From NCBI GenBank assembly GCA_050014415.1, contig JBEKDJ010000003.1:1-40379 (forward strand): a stretch of DNA of 40,379 nt. Reading direction: 5' to 3'. The notes beneath the pieces are model-generated. The model had not been told where the DNA came from, did not search any database, and was given only the letters and a program-made list of their open reading frames with translations. Positions within the stretch are counted from its first letter, which is position 1, and every line of letters starts with the position of its first letter. A program made the position numbers and the translations under genes. Below are positions 17,011 through 24,916 of this stretch, piece by piece. The DNA comes from JBEKDJ01 sp050014415. GTDB lineage: Bacteria; Desulfobacterota; BSN033; UBA1163.

Positions 17011-17152
17011 ATGATGTTTTCGTAAAAAGTCAAAAACTATAAAAATTGTCATGTTGAACTTAATTCAGCATCTCATAAAATCAAGAACTTACGAGACCCT
17101 GAAACAAGTTCAGGGTAACAAATTGGGACCTTTTACAAGACCATCATAAATG
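17006..17152. mobile_element. MITE-like inverted-repeat element between dnaA and dnaN
   Basis: A 147 bp element without coding capacity. The 26-nt ends (17006-17031 and 17127-17152) match as inverted repeats at 20 of 26 positions, with the shared core TGATG...GTAAAA.GTC. Inside, TGAACTTAATTCAG near 17054-17067 is mirrored by CTGAAACAAGTTCA near 17100-17113, so the whole unit folds back. The left end covers the dnaA stop codon. No transposase is present in the window. Confidence 0.7.
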
Positions 17153-17220
17153 AAGTGGAAATATTGTGAATGGGTGTTGAAAAGGAAAAGGGTGGTAGGA
17201 GAAATCTTAGAGAGAGAAAA

Positions 17221-17304
17221 ATTTCCACAATCCTTAGTAAAGAAATTCAACATTACTAACTCTATTTCTTTTCCACGGGTAAGGTCTTTTTCTTCATTTC
17301 CACA
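17221..17304 (+). promoter_or_regulatory. Second DnaA-box-like cluster before dnaN
   Basis: Three same-strand sites, ATTTCCACA (17221-17229), TTTTCCACG (17269-17277) and ATTTCCACA (17296-17304), resemble degenerate DnaA boxes. They are followed by an AT-rich stretch (about 17324-17347) up to the dnaN ribosome binding site. They may form a second half of the origin or autoregulate dnaN expression. Confidence 0.5.
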
Positions 17305-17360
17305 GGGATAGACGGTGATGACGGTAAATATTAAAAGAATATTATTAGGAGGAAGGAACA

Positions 17361-18488
17361 ATGAATTTTGAGATTGACAAAAGGGAATTTTTAAAGGGGT
17401 TGAGCTTAGTACAAAGCGTTGCAGGAAGAAAGACAACCCTTCCTATTCTCTCTCACATCCTCTTAGAATGGGAGAAGAATTTCCTCTACCTTACCGGAAC
17501 AGACTTAGAGACAGCGATACGCGAAGAATTAACTGCCAGTACTCAGCAGGAAGGAAAAGCTTCTGTCTCAGCGAAAAAATTATATGAGATTGTAAGGGAG
17601 TTACCGGATGAAATCATCCATATACAGAAAAAGGAAAATCACTGGATTACTCTTCAATGTGGGAAGTCGATTTTTAATCTTGCTGGATTAGACCCGGATG
17701 AATTTCCTTCTCTCCCAGCATATCATAAAGAACATTTTTCAAAAATATCAACTCACGTTATACGAGAGATGATTGAAAAGACTGTTTTTGCTGCATCAAA
17801 TGAGGAATCGCGATATCACCTGAATGGCGTATTTCTTGTTCAGACGAAACACGGAGAGAAGGAGATATTGAGAATGGTTGCTACAGACGGCCATCGTCTT
17901 TCACTTGTCAACCGGGAAGGCGAATCGATCCGTGGCATTGAAAAAGGGATCATTATTCCGAAAAAAGGGGTCTTGGAGATAAGAAAGATATTGGGGGATA
18001 GGGGTGAAGACGAAGGTATGGAAATCTATTTTGACCAAACCCATGGTTTCTTTAGGATAGGGAGATCCCTTTTGGTGATCCGTTTGATCGATGGTGAATT
18101 TCCCGAATACGAACAGGTGATTCCAAAAGAGAATGATAAGAAGTTACTATTGGAGAAAGAGAAGGTGTACGGATCTCTGAGGCGTGTTTCAACCATGGCC
18201 AGCGAGCGGGTCGAGGGAATAAAATTTTCACTAAGAAAAGACGGGGTGGAACTCTCATCGTACCATCAAGATTTCGGAGATGCAAAGGAGGAGGTAGATG
18301 TGGTTTATGAAGGTCCTCCTCTTCAGATTGGATTCAATGCGAGATATTTGATGGAGGCCTTGAATGCGATCGATACGGCCGAGATCGTCATGGAATTGAA
18401 GGATGACGGAAGTCCTGGAATCATTAAACCCCCTTCTGTCACGGACCCATCCAATCAACTCTGCATCATCATGCCCATGAAGATTTGA
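17361..18488 (+). CDS. dnaN: DNA polymerase III beta subunit (sliding clamp)
   Basis: The ring-shaped processivity clamp of the replicase. The 375-residue protein shows the three-domain clamp pattern, beginning MNFEIDKREFLKGLSLVQS with GRKTTLPILSHILLEW, and ending with the conserved NQLCIIMPMKI. An AGGAGGAAGG ribosome binding site precedes the ATG. It is followed by gyrB after 45 bp; recF, usual at this place, is absent. Confidence 0.97.
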   Translation: MNFEIDKREFLKGLSLVQSVAGRKTTLPILSHILLEWEKNFLYLTGTDLETAIREELTASTQQEGKASVSAKKLYEIVRELPDEIIHIQKKENHWITLQCGKSIFNLAGLDPDEFPSLPAYHKEHFSKISTHVIREMIEKTVFAASNEESRYHLNGVFLVQTKHGEKEILRMVATDGHRLSLVNREGESIRGIEKGIIIPKKGVLEIRKILGDRGEDEGMEIYFDQTHGFFRIGRSLLVIRLIDGEFPEYEQVIPKENDKKLLLEKEKVYGSLRRVSTMASERVEGIKFSLRKDGVELSSYHQDFGDAKEEVDVVYEGPPLQIGFNARYLMEALNAIDTAEIVMELKDDGSPGIIKPPSVTDPSNQLCIIMPMKI

Positions 18489-18522
18489 CGATTGACCCTG
18501 AGGCCAGAACCTAAGAGGAGAA

Positions 18523-18537
18523 ATGATAAAGGGATGA
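18523..18537 (+). promoter_or_regulatory. Four-codon leader ORF overlapping the gyrB start
   Basis: ATG-ATA-AAG-GGA-TGA is preceded by AGGAG at 2-4 nt and its stop codon overlaps the gyrB ATG (18534). The best ribosome binding site in this stretch therefore serves the mini-ORF, and gyrB could be reached by re-initiation. This is a sequence observation; function is inferred. Confidence 0.4.
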
Positions 18538-20930
18538 ATGAGACGGGAGAACAATACACGGCGGAACAGATCAAAATTCTTGATGGATTGGCTGCCGTTC
18601 GCAAACGGCCCGCAATGTATATTGGAAATACGGGGATTGAAGGCCTTCACCATCTCGTCCATGAATTGGTGGATAACAGCATTGATGAGGCCCTTGAGGG
18701 ATATTGCCATCGGATAGAAGTGATTATTCACATGGACAACAGTGTGACGGTAAGGGATGATGGCCGTGGCATTCCTGTTGATATTCACGAAAAAGAGAAT
18801 CGTCCAGCCGTGGAAGTAGTTATGACTAAACTCCATGCAGGGGGTAAATTCGATAATCGAAGCTACAAGATCTCAGGAGGTCTTCACGGCGTGGGCCTCT
18901 CCGTGGTCAATGCCCTCTCCGAATTCATTGACTTGGAGATACGGAGGGACGGGAAGGTCTATCATCAGATCTATGAGCGGGGGGATGTCAAGACAAAGCT
19001 TGAGGTGACGGGAAAGACCAAGCATACGGGGACCCAAATCCGATTCAAACCGGACAGCGAGATCTTTGAAACAACCTCTTTCAGTTTCGACATACTCTCC
19101 CAACGCCTGAGGGAACTGGCTTTTTTAAATAAGGGACTTTCGATCACGATCGAGGATGAAAGGGCGGGAAAGCGACATGACTTCTTCTACAAAGGGGGAA
19201 TCCTTTCCTTCATCGAATACCTCAACAAGAATAAGAATTGTATTCACCCGAAACCGATCTACGTTCAGGGGGTAAAGAACGGAATCGATGTGGAGATAGC
19301 CTTCCAGTATAACGATGGATATAGCGAGAACCTCTTCTCCTTCGCCAATAACATCAATACCCACGAGGGAGGAACGCATCTCATCGGATTCAAGACTGCT
19401 CTCACTCGAACGATCAACCAGTATGCGACGAATACCAATCTCCTGAAAGGTGTGAAGGAGAATCTCACCGGAGAGGATATCCGGGAAGGGCTGGTGGGGG
19501 TAATCAGCGTCAAGATCCCGGAACCCCAATTCGAAGGACAGACCAAGACCAAACTGGGGAATAGCGAAGTGAAGGGTCTGGTGGAGGCCTTGATCAATGA
19601 AAAGTTGGGAAACTACTTTGAGGAGAACCCTGCCGTCGCCAGAAAGATCATCTCCAGGGTCATCGATGCCGCTCGGGCGAGGGAAGCCGCCCGAAAGGCA
19701 CGAGAGCTGAGCCGCCGAAAAGGAGCCCTGGAAGGAGACTCTCTCCCTGGAAAGCTGGCCGATTGTCAAGAGAGAGACCCTGCGCTCAGTGAGATCTTTA
19801 TTGTGGAAGGCGATTCGGCAGGCGGTTCAGCTAAACAAGGTCGGGACCGAACCATTCAAGCCATCCTTCCGATCAAGGGGAAGATCCTCAACGTGGAGAA
19901 GGCACGGTTCGATAAGATGTTGGCCAATGAAGAGATTCGCATCCTGATCTCGGCTCTGGGTGCGGGTATTGGGAAAGACGATTACAATATCCAACGACTC
20001 CGTTACCACCGCATTATCATTATGACCGATGCCGATGTGGATGGTTCCCATATCCGAACCTTACTCCTCACCTTTTTCTATCGCCATATGCCAGAGATGA
20101 TCGAAAGAGGACACCTCTACATCGCCCAGCCTCCTCTCTTCAAGGTGACCGAGGGGAAGAATGAGCTCTATATTAAGGACGAGGAAGCGTTCAATCGACA
20201 TTTGATGAACCGTGCAGTGGCCAAAAGTGAGGTGATCGTCCAGCGTACAGGGAAGAAATTGACCGACAAAAAATTGGGCCTCTTTTTGGAAAAGGCGTCT
20301 CTTTTTCACGATGTGATCCAACGAATCCAGAATAGAGGGTATCCTCGATCCCTCATCAACTTCCTCCTTGAAAAGGGGATCCGAAGCAGATCGACCTTTG
20401 AGGAGAAAGGGAAGATTGCCGATCTTCAGAAGCAATTGAGGAAGCATGGGTTTGAGGTCTTTGACCTATCTTGGGACGAAGAGCACAACCTGTATGGGTT
20501 TGAGGTTCAAGAATCGAATGGAGGAGGGGAGCTACATAGCAAGGTCCATTGGGATCTGATCGCCTCGGTTGAATATCGCCATCTCTTTCAGATCTATCAA
20601 GAGATCCGAGAGATGGCACCTCCCCCTTACACATTGGTGGAGAAGGGAAGAGAAGTAACGATCGACCGTGAAGAGGGACTGCTTCAATCCTTGAATCAAT
20701 TGGGAAGGGAAGGGCTTTCCATCCAAAGGTATAAGGGGTTGGGTGAGATGAACCCCGAACAACTTTGGGAGACGACGATGAATCCGGAGACCCGGACGCT
20801 CCTCAAGGTGAAGGTGGAAGATGCCGTAGAGGCTGATGAGATCTTCAGCATTTTAATGGGCGATGAAGTGGAGCAAAGGCGCCATTTCATCGAAGAGAAT
20901 GCCCTCTTTGTTCAGCGCCTCGATATCTGA
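18534..20930 (+). CDS. gyrB: DNA gyrase subunit B
   Basis: The ATPase subunit of gyrase. The GHKL ATPase has LVDNSIDEALEG, DDGRGIPVDI and GGLHGVGLSVVNALS. The Toprim domain has EGDSAGGSAKQGRDR and the metal-binding DADVDGSHIRTLLL. Near the end is QRYKGLGEMNPEQLWETTM. At 798 residues it is of the long Gram-negative type, with the roughly 170-residue insert in the Toprim region. The frame is open to a TTG at 18492, but the family start matches MNETGEQYTAEQIKILDG at 18534. Confidence 0.97.
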   Translation: MNETGEQYTAEQIKILDGLAAVRKRPAMYIGNTGIEGLHHLVHELVDNSIDEALEGYCHRIEVIIHMDNSVTVRDDGRGIPVDIHEKENRPAVEVVMTKLHAGGKFDNRSYKISGGLHGVGLSVVNALSEFIDLEIRRDGKVYHQIYERGDVKTKLEVTGKTKHTGTQIRFKPDSEIFETTSFSFDILSQRLRELAFLNKGLSITIEDERAGKRHDFFYKGGILSFIEYLNKNKNCIHPKPIYVQGVKNGIDVEIAFQYNDGYSENLFSFANNINTHEGGTHLIGFKTALTRTINQYATNTNLLKGVKENLTGEDIREGLVGVISVKIPEPQFEGQTKTKLGNSEVKGLVEALINEKLGNYFEENPAVARKIISRVIDAARAREAARKARELSRRKGALEGDSLPGKLADCQERDPALSEIFIVEGDSAGGSAKQGRDRTIQAILPIKGKILNVEKARFDKMLANEEIRILISALGAGIGKDDYNIQRLRYHRIIIMTDADVDGSHIRTLLLTFFYRHMPEMIERGHLYIAQPPLFKVTEGKNELYIKDEEAFNRHLMNRAVAKSEVIVQRTGKKLTDKKLGLFLEKASLFHDVIQRIQNRGYPRSLINFLLEKGIRSRSTFEEKGKIADLQKQLRKHGFEVFDLSWDEEHNLYGFEVQESNGGGELHSKVHWDLIASVEYRHLFQIYQEIREMAPPPYTLVEKGREVTIDREEGLLQSLNQLGREGLSIQRYKGLGEMNPEQLWETTMNPETRTLLKVKVEDAVEADEIFSILMGDEVEQRRHFIEENALFVQRLDI

Positions 20931-20975
20931 TTTTCCATGGATAAAATCGTAAGGAGGAAGTTTAGATTCGAAGCA

Positions 20976-21009
20976 CCTGCCTGCACGTAACCGTTTCGGC
21001 GAAGGCAGG
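20976..21009. repeat. CCTGCCT/AGGCAGG hairpin
   Basis: CCTGCCT (20976-20982) pairs with AGGCAGG (21003-21009) in the gyrB-coaE gap, directly before a much larger palindrome. It is a REP-like unit. Confidence 0.5.
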
Positions 21010-21123
21010 CGAAATCCGAAACGAATTCGAATGACCAAAACACAAAACCTGAAACGCTTACGTTTTGGGAATTTGATCATTTGAATCTAGGATTTGTTTC
21101 GAGTTTCAATATTCGGATTTCGC
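21009..21123. repeat. Long palindrome in the gyrB-coaE gap
   Basis: GCGAAATCCGAA (21009-21020) pairs perfectly with TTCGGATTTCGC (21112-21123). Inner segments also mirror each other, for example CAAAAC near 21047 and GTTTTG near 21061. The unit fills most of the gap and lacks a coding frame. Confidence 0.7.
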
Positions 21124-21172
21124 ATTTCTTGGTATCCTCGTTGGTTGCCGCTACGCTGCAAGGGTTAAAGGA

Positions 21173-21814
21173 ATGCTCATCGTCGGATTGACGGGAGGGG
21201 TGGCAAGTGGAAAGACGACCGTTTCCAAAATATTGAGCGAAGAGGGCGCTTACCTCATCGATGCAGACCTGATCGCCAGAGAACTGGTTCAACCTCATAC
21301 ACCCACCTGGCGTGAGCTGATCAGGGTCTTTGGAAAGAAAATCCTGGATAAGGATGGGTCCATTCATCGGAAAAAATTGGCTGCCGTCGTCTTCTCCGAT
21401 CCTCAGCAGAGGAATGTTCTGAATCAAATTATTCAGCCTCGGATCAAAGAGGTGATGGACCGAAGAGTGAGGGAGATCGGTCAAAAGGATCCGGGGGCGA
21501 TCGTTGTGATCGATGCCGCGCTGCTGGTCGAACTTGGGGACCATCGGGAGATGGACAAAGTGATTGTTGTCACTTCGACCGAAAGGCAGCAGATCGAGAG
21601 GCTGAAGGGCCGGGATGGGACAAGCGGGGAAGAGGCCCGGCGGATCCTTTCCTCTCAGATGTCTTTGGAGGAGAAGTTGAAAGTCGCAGACTTCGTGATC
21701 CACAATGAGGGTTCCCTGCAGGAGACACGGAGAATGGCGAAGGAGGTTTTTCAAGAGCTAAAGAGGATCGCTCTTCAAAAGGGCGAGCGACCGGAATCCC
21801 AAGGGTCCTCATAA
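21173..21814 (+). CDS. coaE: Dephospho-CoA kinase
   Basis: Catalyses the last step of coenzyme A synthesis, phosphorylating dephospho-CoA. The 213-residue P-loop kinase begins MLIVGLTGGVASGKTTVSKI, followed by the expected LIDADLIARELVQP and VVIDAALLVELG and a lid-region arginine stretch. The ATG at 21173 has AAGGG 8 nt upstream. The tail (KGERPESQGSS) is not conserved. It precedes rho by 122 bp. Confidence 0.95.
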   Translation: MLIVGLTGGVASGKTTVSKILSEEGAYLIDADLIARELVQPHTPTWRELIRVFGKKILDKDGSIHRKKLAAVVFSDPQQRNVLNQIIQPRIKEVMDRRVREIGQKDPGAIVVIDAALLVELGDHREMDKVIVVTSTERQQIERLKGRDGTSGEEARRILSSQMSLEEKLKVADFVIHNEGSLQETRRMAKEVFQELKRIALQKGERPESQGSS

Positions 21815-21936
21815 GAGATTCTGAATAATCGCAAGTACTCATCCCTCGATGGGAAACCGTTACGACAATCATGAAACCAAAGTAACCAAACATTCGATTG
21901 ATAATCAATAGGGTAAAGAGGATAAAGGAGAGGGTT

Positions 21937-23190
21937 ATGAACATTAAGGATTTGAAGAAGAAGAAGATCAACGAATTGTACCGAATCGCCAAGGAGCTCA
22001 ACGTCGAAGGTGCCAGTGGGATGCGGAAGCAGGAACTGATTTTTGCCATCCTTCAAGCACAGACGGAAAAAAACGGTCTGATCTTCGGAGAAGGCGTGCT
22101 GGAAATCTTACCCGATGGGTTTGGGTTTCTCAGGGCACCCGATTACAATTACCTGCCTGGGCCGGATGACATTTACATCTCCCCATCTCAGATCCGAAGA
22201 TTCAATCTCCGAACGGGCGATACGGTCTCGGGCCAGATTCGACCCCCCAAAGATACGGAACGATACTTCGCCATGTTGAAAGTAGAGCTGGTCAATTATG
22301 AAGACCCGGAGGTCGCCCGGGATAAGATTCTTTTCGATAACCTGACCCCACTCTATCCTCAGGAAGGAGTCCGGCTCGAGGTGGAAAACGATTCGAACAC
22401 CTACTCCGCCCGGGTGATGGACCTCCTCACCCCCATCGGAAAAGGACAACGAGGGCTCATCGTTGCCGCGCCGAGAACAGGCAAGACGATGCTCCTCCAA
22501 AGTATTGCCCACAGCATCGTCGCCAATCACAAGGAGATTATTCTAATCGTCCTCCTCATCGATGAACGACCTGAGGAAGTGACTGATATGGAGCGGTCCG
22601 TCGATGCAGAGGTCATCAGTTCGACCTTCGACGAACCGGCCCAGCGGCACGTCCAGGTGGCAGAGATGGTGATCGAGAAGGCAAAGCGGCTGGTGGAACA
22701 TCAGAAGGATGTGGTCATCCTTTTAGATAGCGTGACTCGTCTGGCGAGGGCCTACAATACGGTCGTCCCGCCCAGCGGGAAGGTGCTCTCCGGAGGGATC
22801 GATGCCAATGCGCTTCAGCGGCCGAAGCGTTTCTTTGGTGCCGCCCGAAATATCGAAGAGGGCGGAAGCCTCACCATTATCGCTACGGCCCTCATCGACA
22901 CTGGCAGCCGGATGGATGAGGTCATCTTCGAAGAGTTCAAAGGGACAGGCAACATGGAAATACACTTAGACCGGCGGTTGGTTGACAGAAGGGTCTTCCC
23001 CTCCATTGACATTCAACGCTCCGGGACCCGAAAAGAAGAGCTGCTCTTGGATCGTAACGACCTCAGTCGCATCTTCCTTCTAAGAAGGGTGCTCCAGCCG
23101 ATGAACACAGTAGAGAGCATGGAATTTCTCTTGGAAAAGATGCGTGCCACCAAAAGCAACCGGGAGTTTCTCGATTCGATGAATCAATAA
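21937..23190 (+). CDS. rho: Transcription termination factor Rho
   Basis: Hexameric RNA helicase that terminates transcription. The 417-residue protein has the N-terminal Rho domain (MNIKDLKKKKINELYRIAKE), an RNA-binding cold-shock-like domain including GVLEILPDGFGFLRAPDYNY, and a RecA-type ATPase with Walker A APRTGKT, the sequence LLIDERPEEVTDM, Walker B VVILLDSVTRLARAYN and Q-loop region VVPPSGKVLSGG. The frame is open to 21898, but the ATG at 21937 has AGGAG 6 nt upstream and matches the family start. Few intrinsic terminators are visible in the window, consistent with dependence on Rho. Confidence 0.98.
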   Translation: MNIKDLKKKKINELYRIAKELNVEGASGMRKQELIFAILQAQTEKNGLIFGEGVLEILPDGFGFLRAPDYNYLPGPDDIYISPSQIRRFNLRTGDTVSGQIRPPKDTERYFAMLKVELVNYEDPEVARDKILFDNLTPLYPQEGVRLEVENDSNTYSARVMDLLTPIGKGQRGLIVAAPRTGKTMLLQSIAHSIVANHKEIILIVLLIDERPEEVTDMERSVDAEVISSTFDEPAQRHVQVAEMVIEKAKRLVEHQKDVVILLDSVTRLARAYNTVVPPSGKVLSGGIDANALQRPKRFFGAARNIEEGGSLTIIATALIDTGSRMDEVIFEEFKGTGNMEIHLDRRLVDRRVFPSIDIQRSGTRKEELLLDRNDLSRIFLLRRVLQPMNTVESMEFLLEKMRATKSNREFLDSMNQ

Positions 23191-23292
23191 GAGGGCCATC
23201 GGGCTAGTCGCTGAGAGCTGGGGGCGGATGGGCCAACAAAAAGTTGAAAATCTGTGAGAAATCAGTAAAATGGTAGTGTGGAGGCTAAGGAG

Positions 23293-23508
23293 ATGAAGAA
23301 GGATATTCACCCGAAAGTCTTTGATACCGTGATCAAGTGCGCCTGTGGGGCCACCTTTGAGACGAAGAGTACTCAGAAGGAGATCCATGTGGAGATCTGT
23401 TCCAACTGCCATCCTTTTTTCACGGGCAAACAGAAATTCCTGGACACTGCAGGAAGGATCGAGCGGTTTAGGAAAAAATATGGCGAGAAGACTAATCAGA
23501 AGGAATGA
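23293..23508 (+). CDS. rpmE: 50S ribosomal protein L31
   Basis: The 71-residue protein begins MKKDIHPKVFDTVIKCACG. It is the zinc-binding (C+) form, with Cys16, Cys18, Cys36 and Cys39 (CAC...CSNC), followed by HPFFTGKQKFLDTAGRI. The frame is open to a GTG at 23278, but GGAGG lies 8 nt before the ATG at 23293. C+ L31 can act as a zinc reserve in bacteria that also have a C- paralogue; none is seen here. Confidence 0.97.
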   Translation: MKKDIHPKVFDTVIKCACGATFETKSTQKEIHVEICSNCHPFFTGKQKFLDTAGRIERFRKKYGEKTNQKE

Positions 23509-23643
23509 TTCTAACTCACCGGCATACACTCTCCTTTTTCGATGGATACCCAGCGGTGTATCTTCTTGTGATGCGCCGGCGGGTCTGCAGCCCTGCTTTG
23601 CCATCCTAGCTGGTCTTCTTTTGGAAGTCATCATTCAACATTA

Positions 23644-23709
23644 GTTGACCCATTCGGCGGCGCCAAGTTCCGCCTTTCAGGGGGATGTAACGCGCCGCTC
23701 GGGGTCAAC
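23644..23709. repeat. Large GC-rich stem-loop between rpmE and the DUF1385 gene
   Basis: GTTGACCC (23644-23651) pairs with GGGTCAAC (23702-23709), and inside it GCGGCGC (23657-23663) pairs with GCGCCGC (23692-23698), leaving a 28-nt loop. The surrounding gap (23509-23818, 310 bp) has no supported gene. The stem could be a mobile palindrome or a structured RNA leader. Confidence 0.6.
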
Positions 23710-23818
23710 CCTGAGCCCTCAGCCTGAGACTTCGGCGTAAGTTCAGTCGAATGTTCGGGCCGCAGGCGAACGCCAGCATTTATGCTAGGGAGTCAATAGG
23801 TTGACTGGGAGGTTTCAA

Positions 23819-24775
23819 ATGCCTTTAGGGAGAAAGGGTCCCAGTAAGGGGGATGCTCCGTTCCAGGAGCCTTTCCCTGAAAAGAGGGAGGAACGGATTC
23901 GGGTGGGAGGACAGGCTGTTATCGAAGGCGTGATGATGAGATCTCCCAATTCGATGGCGGTTGCCGTCCGGAAGCCCGATGGCGAGATCACTGTGAAACG
24001 AGAAAGATTGACCTTCTTTTCTGAGAAGATGTTCTGCTTTAAACTCCCATTGGTCAGAGGCGTCATCGCTCTGCTCTCTGCACTTGTCTTAGGGATTCAG
24101 GCTCTCAACTTCTCTGCGAACCAGGCGCTCTCCGAAGGGGAGAAAGATCCAGGCCCCTGGACGACGGGCCTGACCCTTGCCGTGGCCCTCTGCTTTGGCA
24201 TTGTCCTCTTCTTTCTGATCCCGCTCTTCTTGACGCGGTGGTTACGGTTTGCCATTCCGATGCTCTCCGAAAACGGGCTCTTCTTCAACCTGGTCGACGG
24301 TACAATTCGATTGATGATCTTCCTCACCTACCTCTGGGCAATTTCTTCTTTCAAGGAGATCCAGCGGGTTTTCCAATATCATGGTGCCGAGCATAAATCG
24401 ATCTTTGCCTTTGAGTCTGGAGGAGAGTTGATCCCCGATCGTGTGAAAGGATTCGGCTATCTCCATCCCAGGTGTGGAACAAGCTTCCTACTCATCGTCA
24501 TGATCGTGAGCATCTTGGTCTTTGCCCTTATCCCTCATCACCTCTCGTTTGGTTATAAAGCAGCCTCTCGGGTGGTCTTGATCCCTTTCATCGCGGGACT
24601 CTCCTATGAGATCATCCGATTTGCCGATCGAAAACGTGGGAGTCGAAGCATCCAATACTTCATCAAGCCCGGGCTTTGGCTTCAAAGGCTCACTGCCCGC
24701 GAGCCCTCTGAGGCCCAGATTGAAGTGGCTATTCGTGCCCTCCAGGAAGTATTGGAGTTGGAAAGGCAACGGTAA
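23819..24775 (+). CDS. DUF1385 membrane protein (YqhQ-like)
   Basis: A conserved membrane protein of unknown function. Family motifs visible are GGQAVIEGVMMRSP (about residues 31-44 from this start), YHGAEHKSIFAFE, and HPRCGTSFLL, plus about four hydrophobic segments. The ATG at 23819 has GGGAGG 6 nt upstream; the frame is open to a TTG at 23801. The gene commonly lies between rpmE and prfA in related genomes, as here. The conserved His, Glu and Cys in the motifs suggest a metal-dependent activity, but that is inference. Confidence 0.9.
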   Translation: MPLGRKGPSKGDAPFQEPFPEKREERIRVGGQAVIEGVMMRSPNSMAVAVRKPDGEITVKRERLTFFSEKMFCFKLPLVRGVIALLSALVLGIQALNFSANQALSEGEKDPGPWTTGLTLAVALCFGIVLFFLIPLFLTRWLRFAIPMLSENGLFFNLVDGTIRLMIFLTYLWAISSFKEIQRVFQYHGAEHKSIFAFESGGELIPDRVKGFGYLHPRCGTSFLLIVMIVSILVFALIPHHLSFGYKAASRVVLIPFIAGLSYEIIRFADRKRGSRSIQYFIKPGLWLQRLTAREPSEAQIEVAIRALQEVLELERQR

Positions 24776-24797
24776 AAAGTAATGAATTCTGATGTTC

Positions 24798-24895
24798 AAT
24801 GTCAAAGCTCACTTTCAAATAGTCTGAAGAAAGAAAATCCATGCCTTGACATTGTTGCATGTGGGTTTCATTTGATAGGTGGAGTTTGACATTTG
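24798..24895. repeat. Palindromic gap element before prfA
   Basis: CAATGTCAAAGCTCAC near the left end mirrors GTGGAGTTTGACATTTG near the right end. The unit fills most of the gap and shares the TTTGACATT core with the gaps at 2337-2444 and 32219-32330. Confidence 0.55.
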
Positions 24896-24916
24896 AAATT
24901 GTCTTAAGGAAGGACG

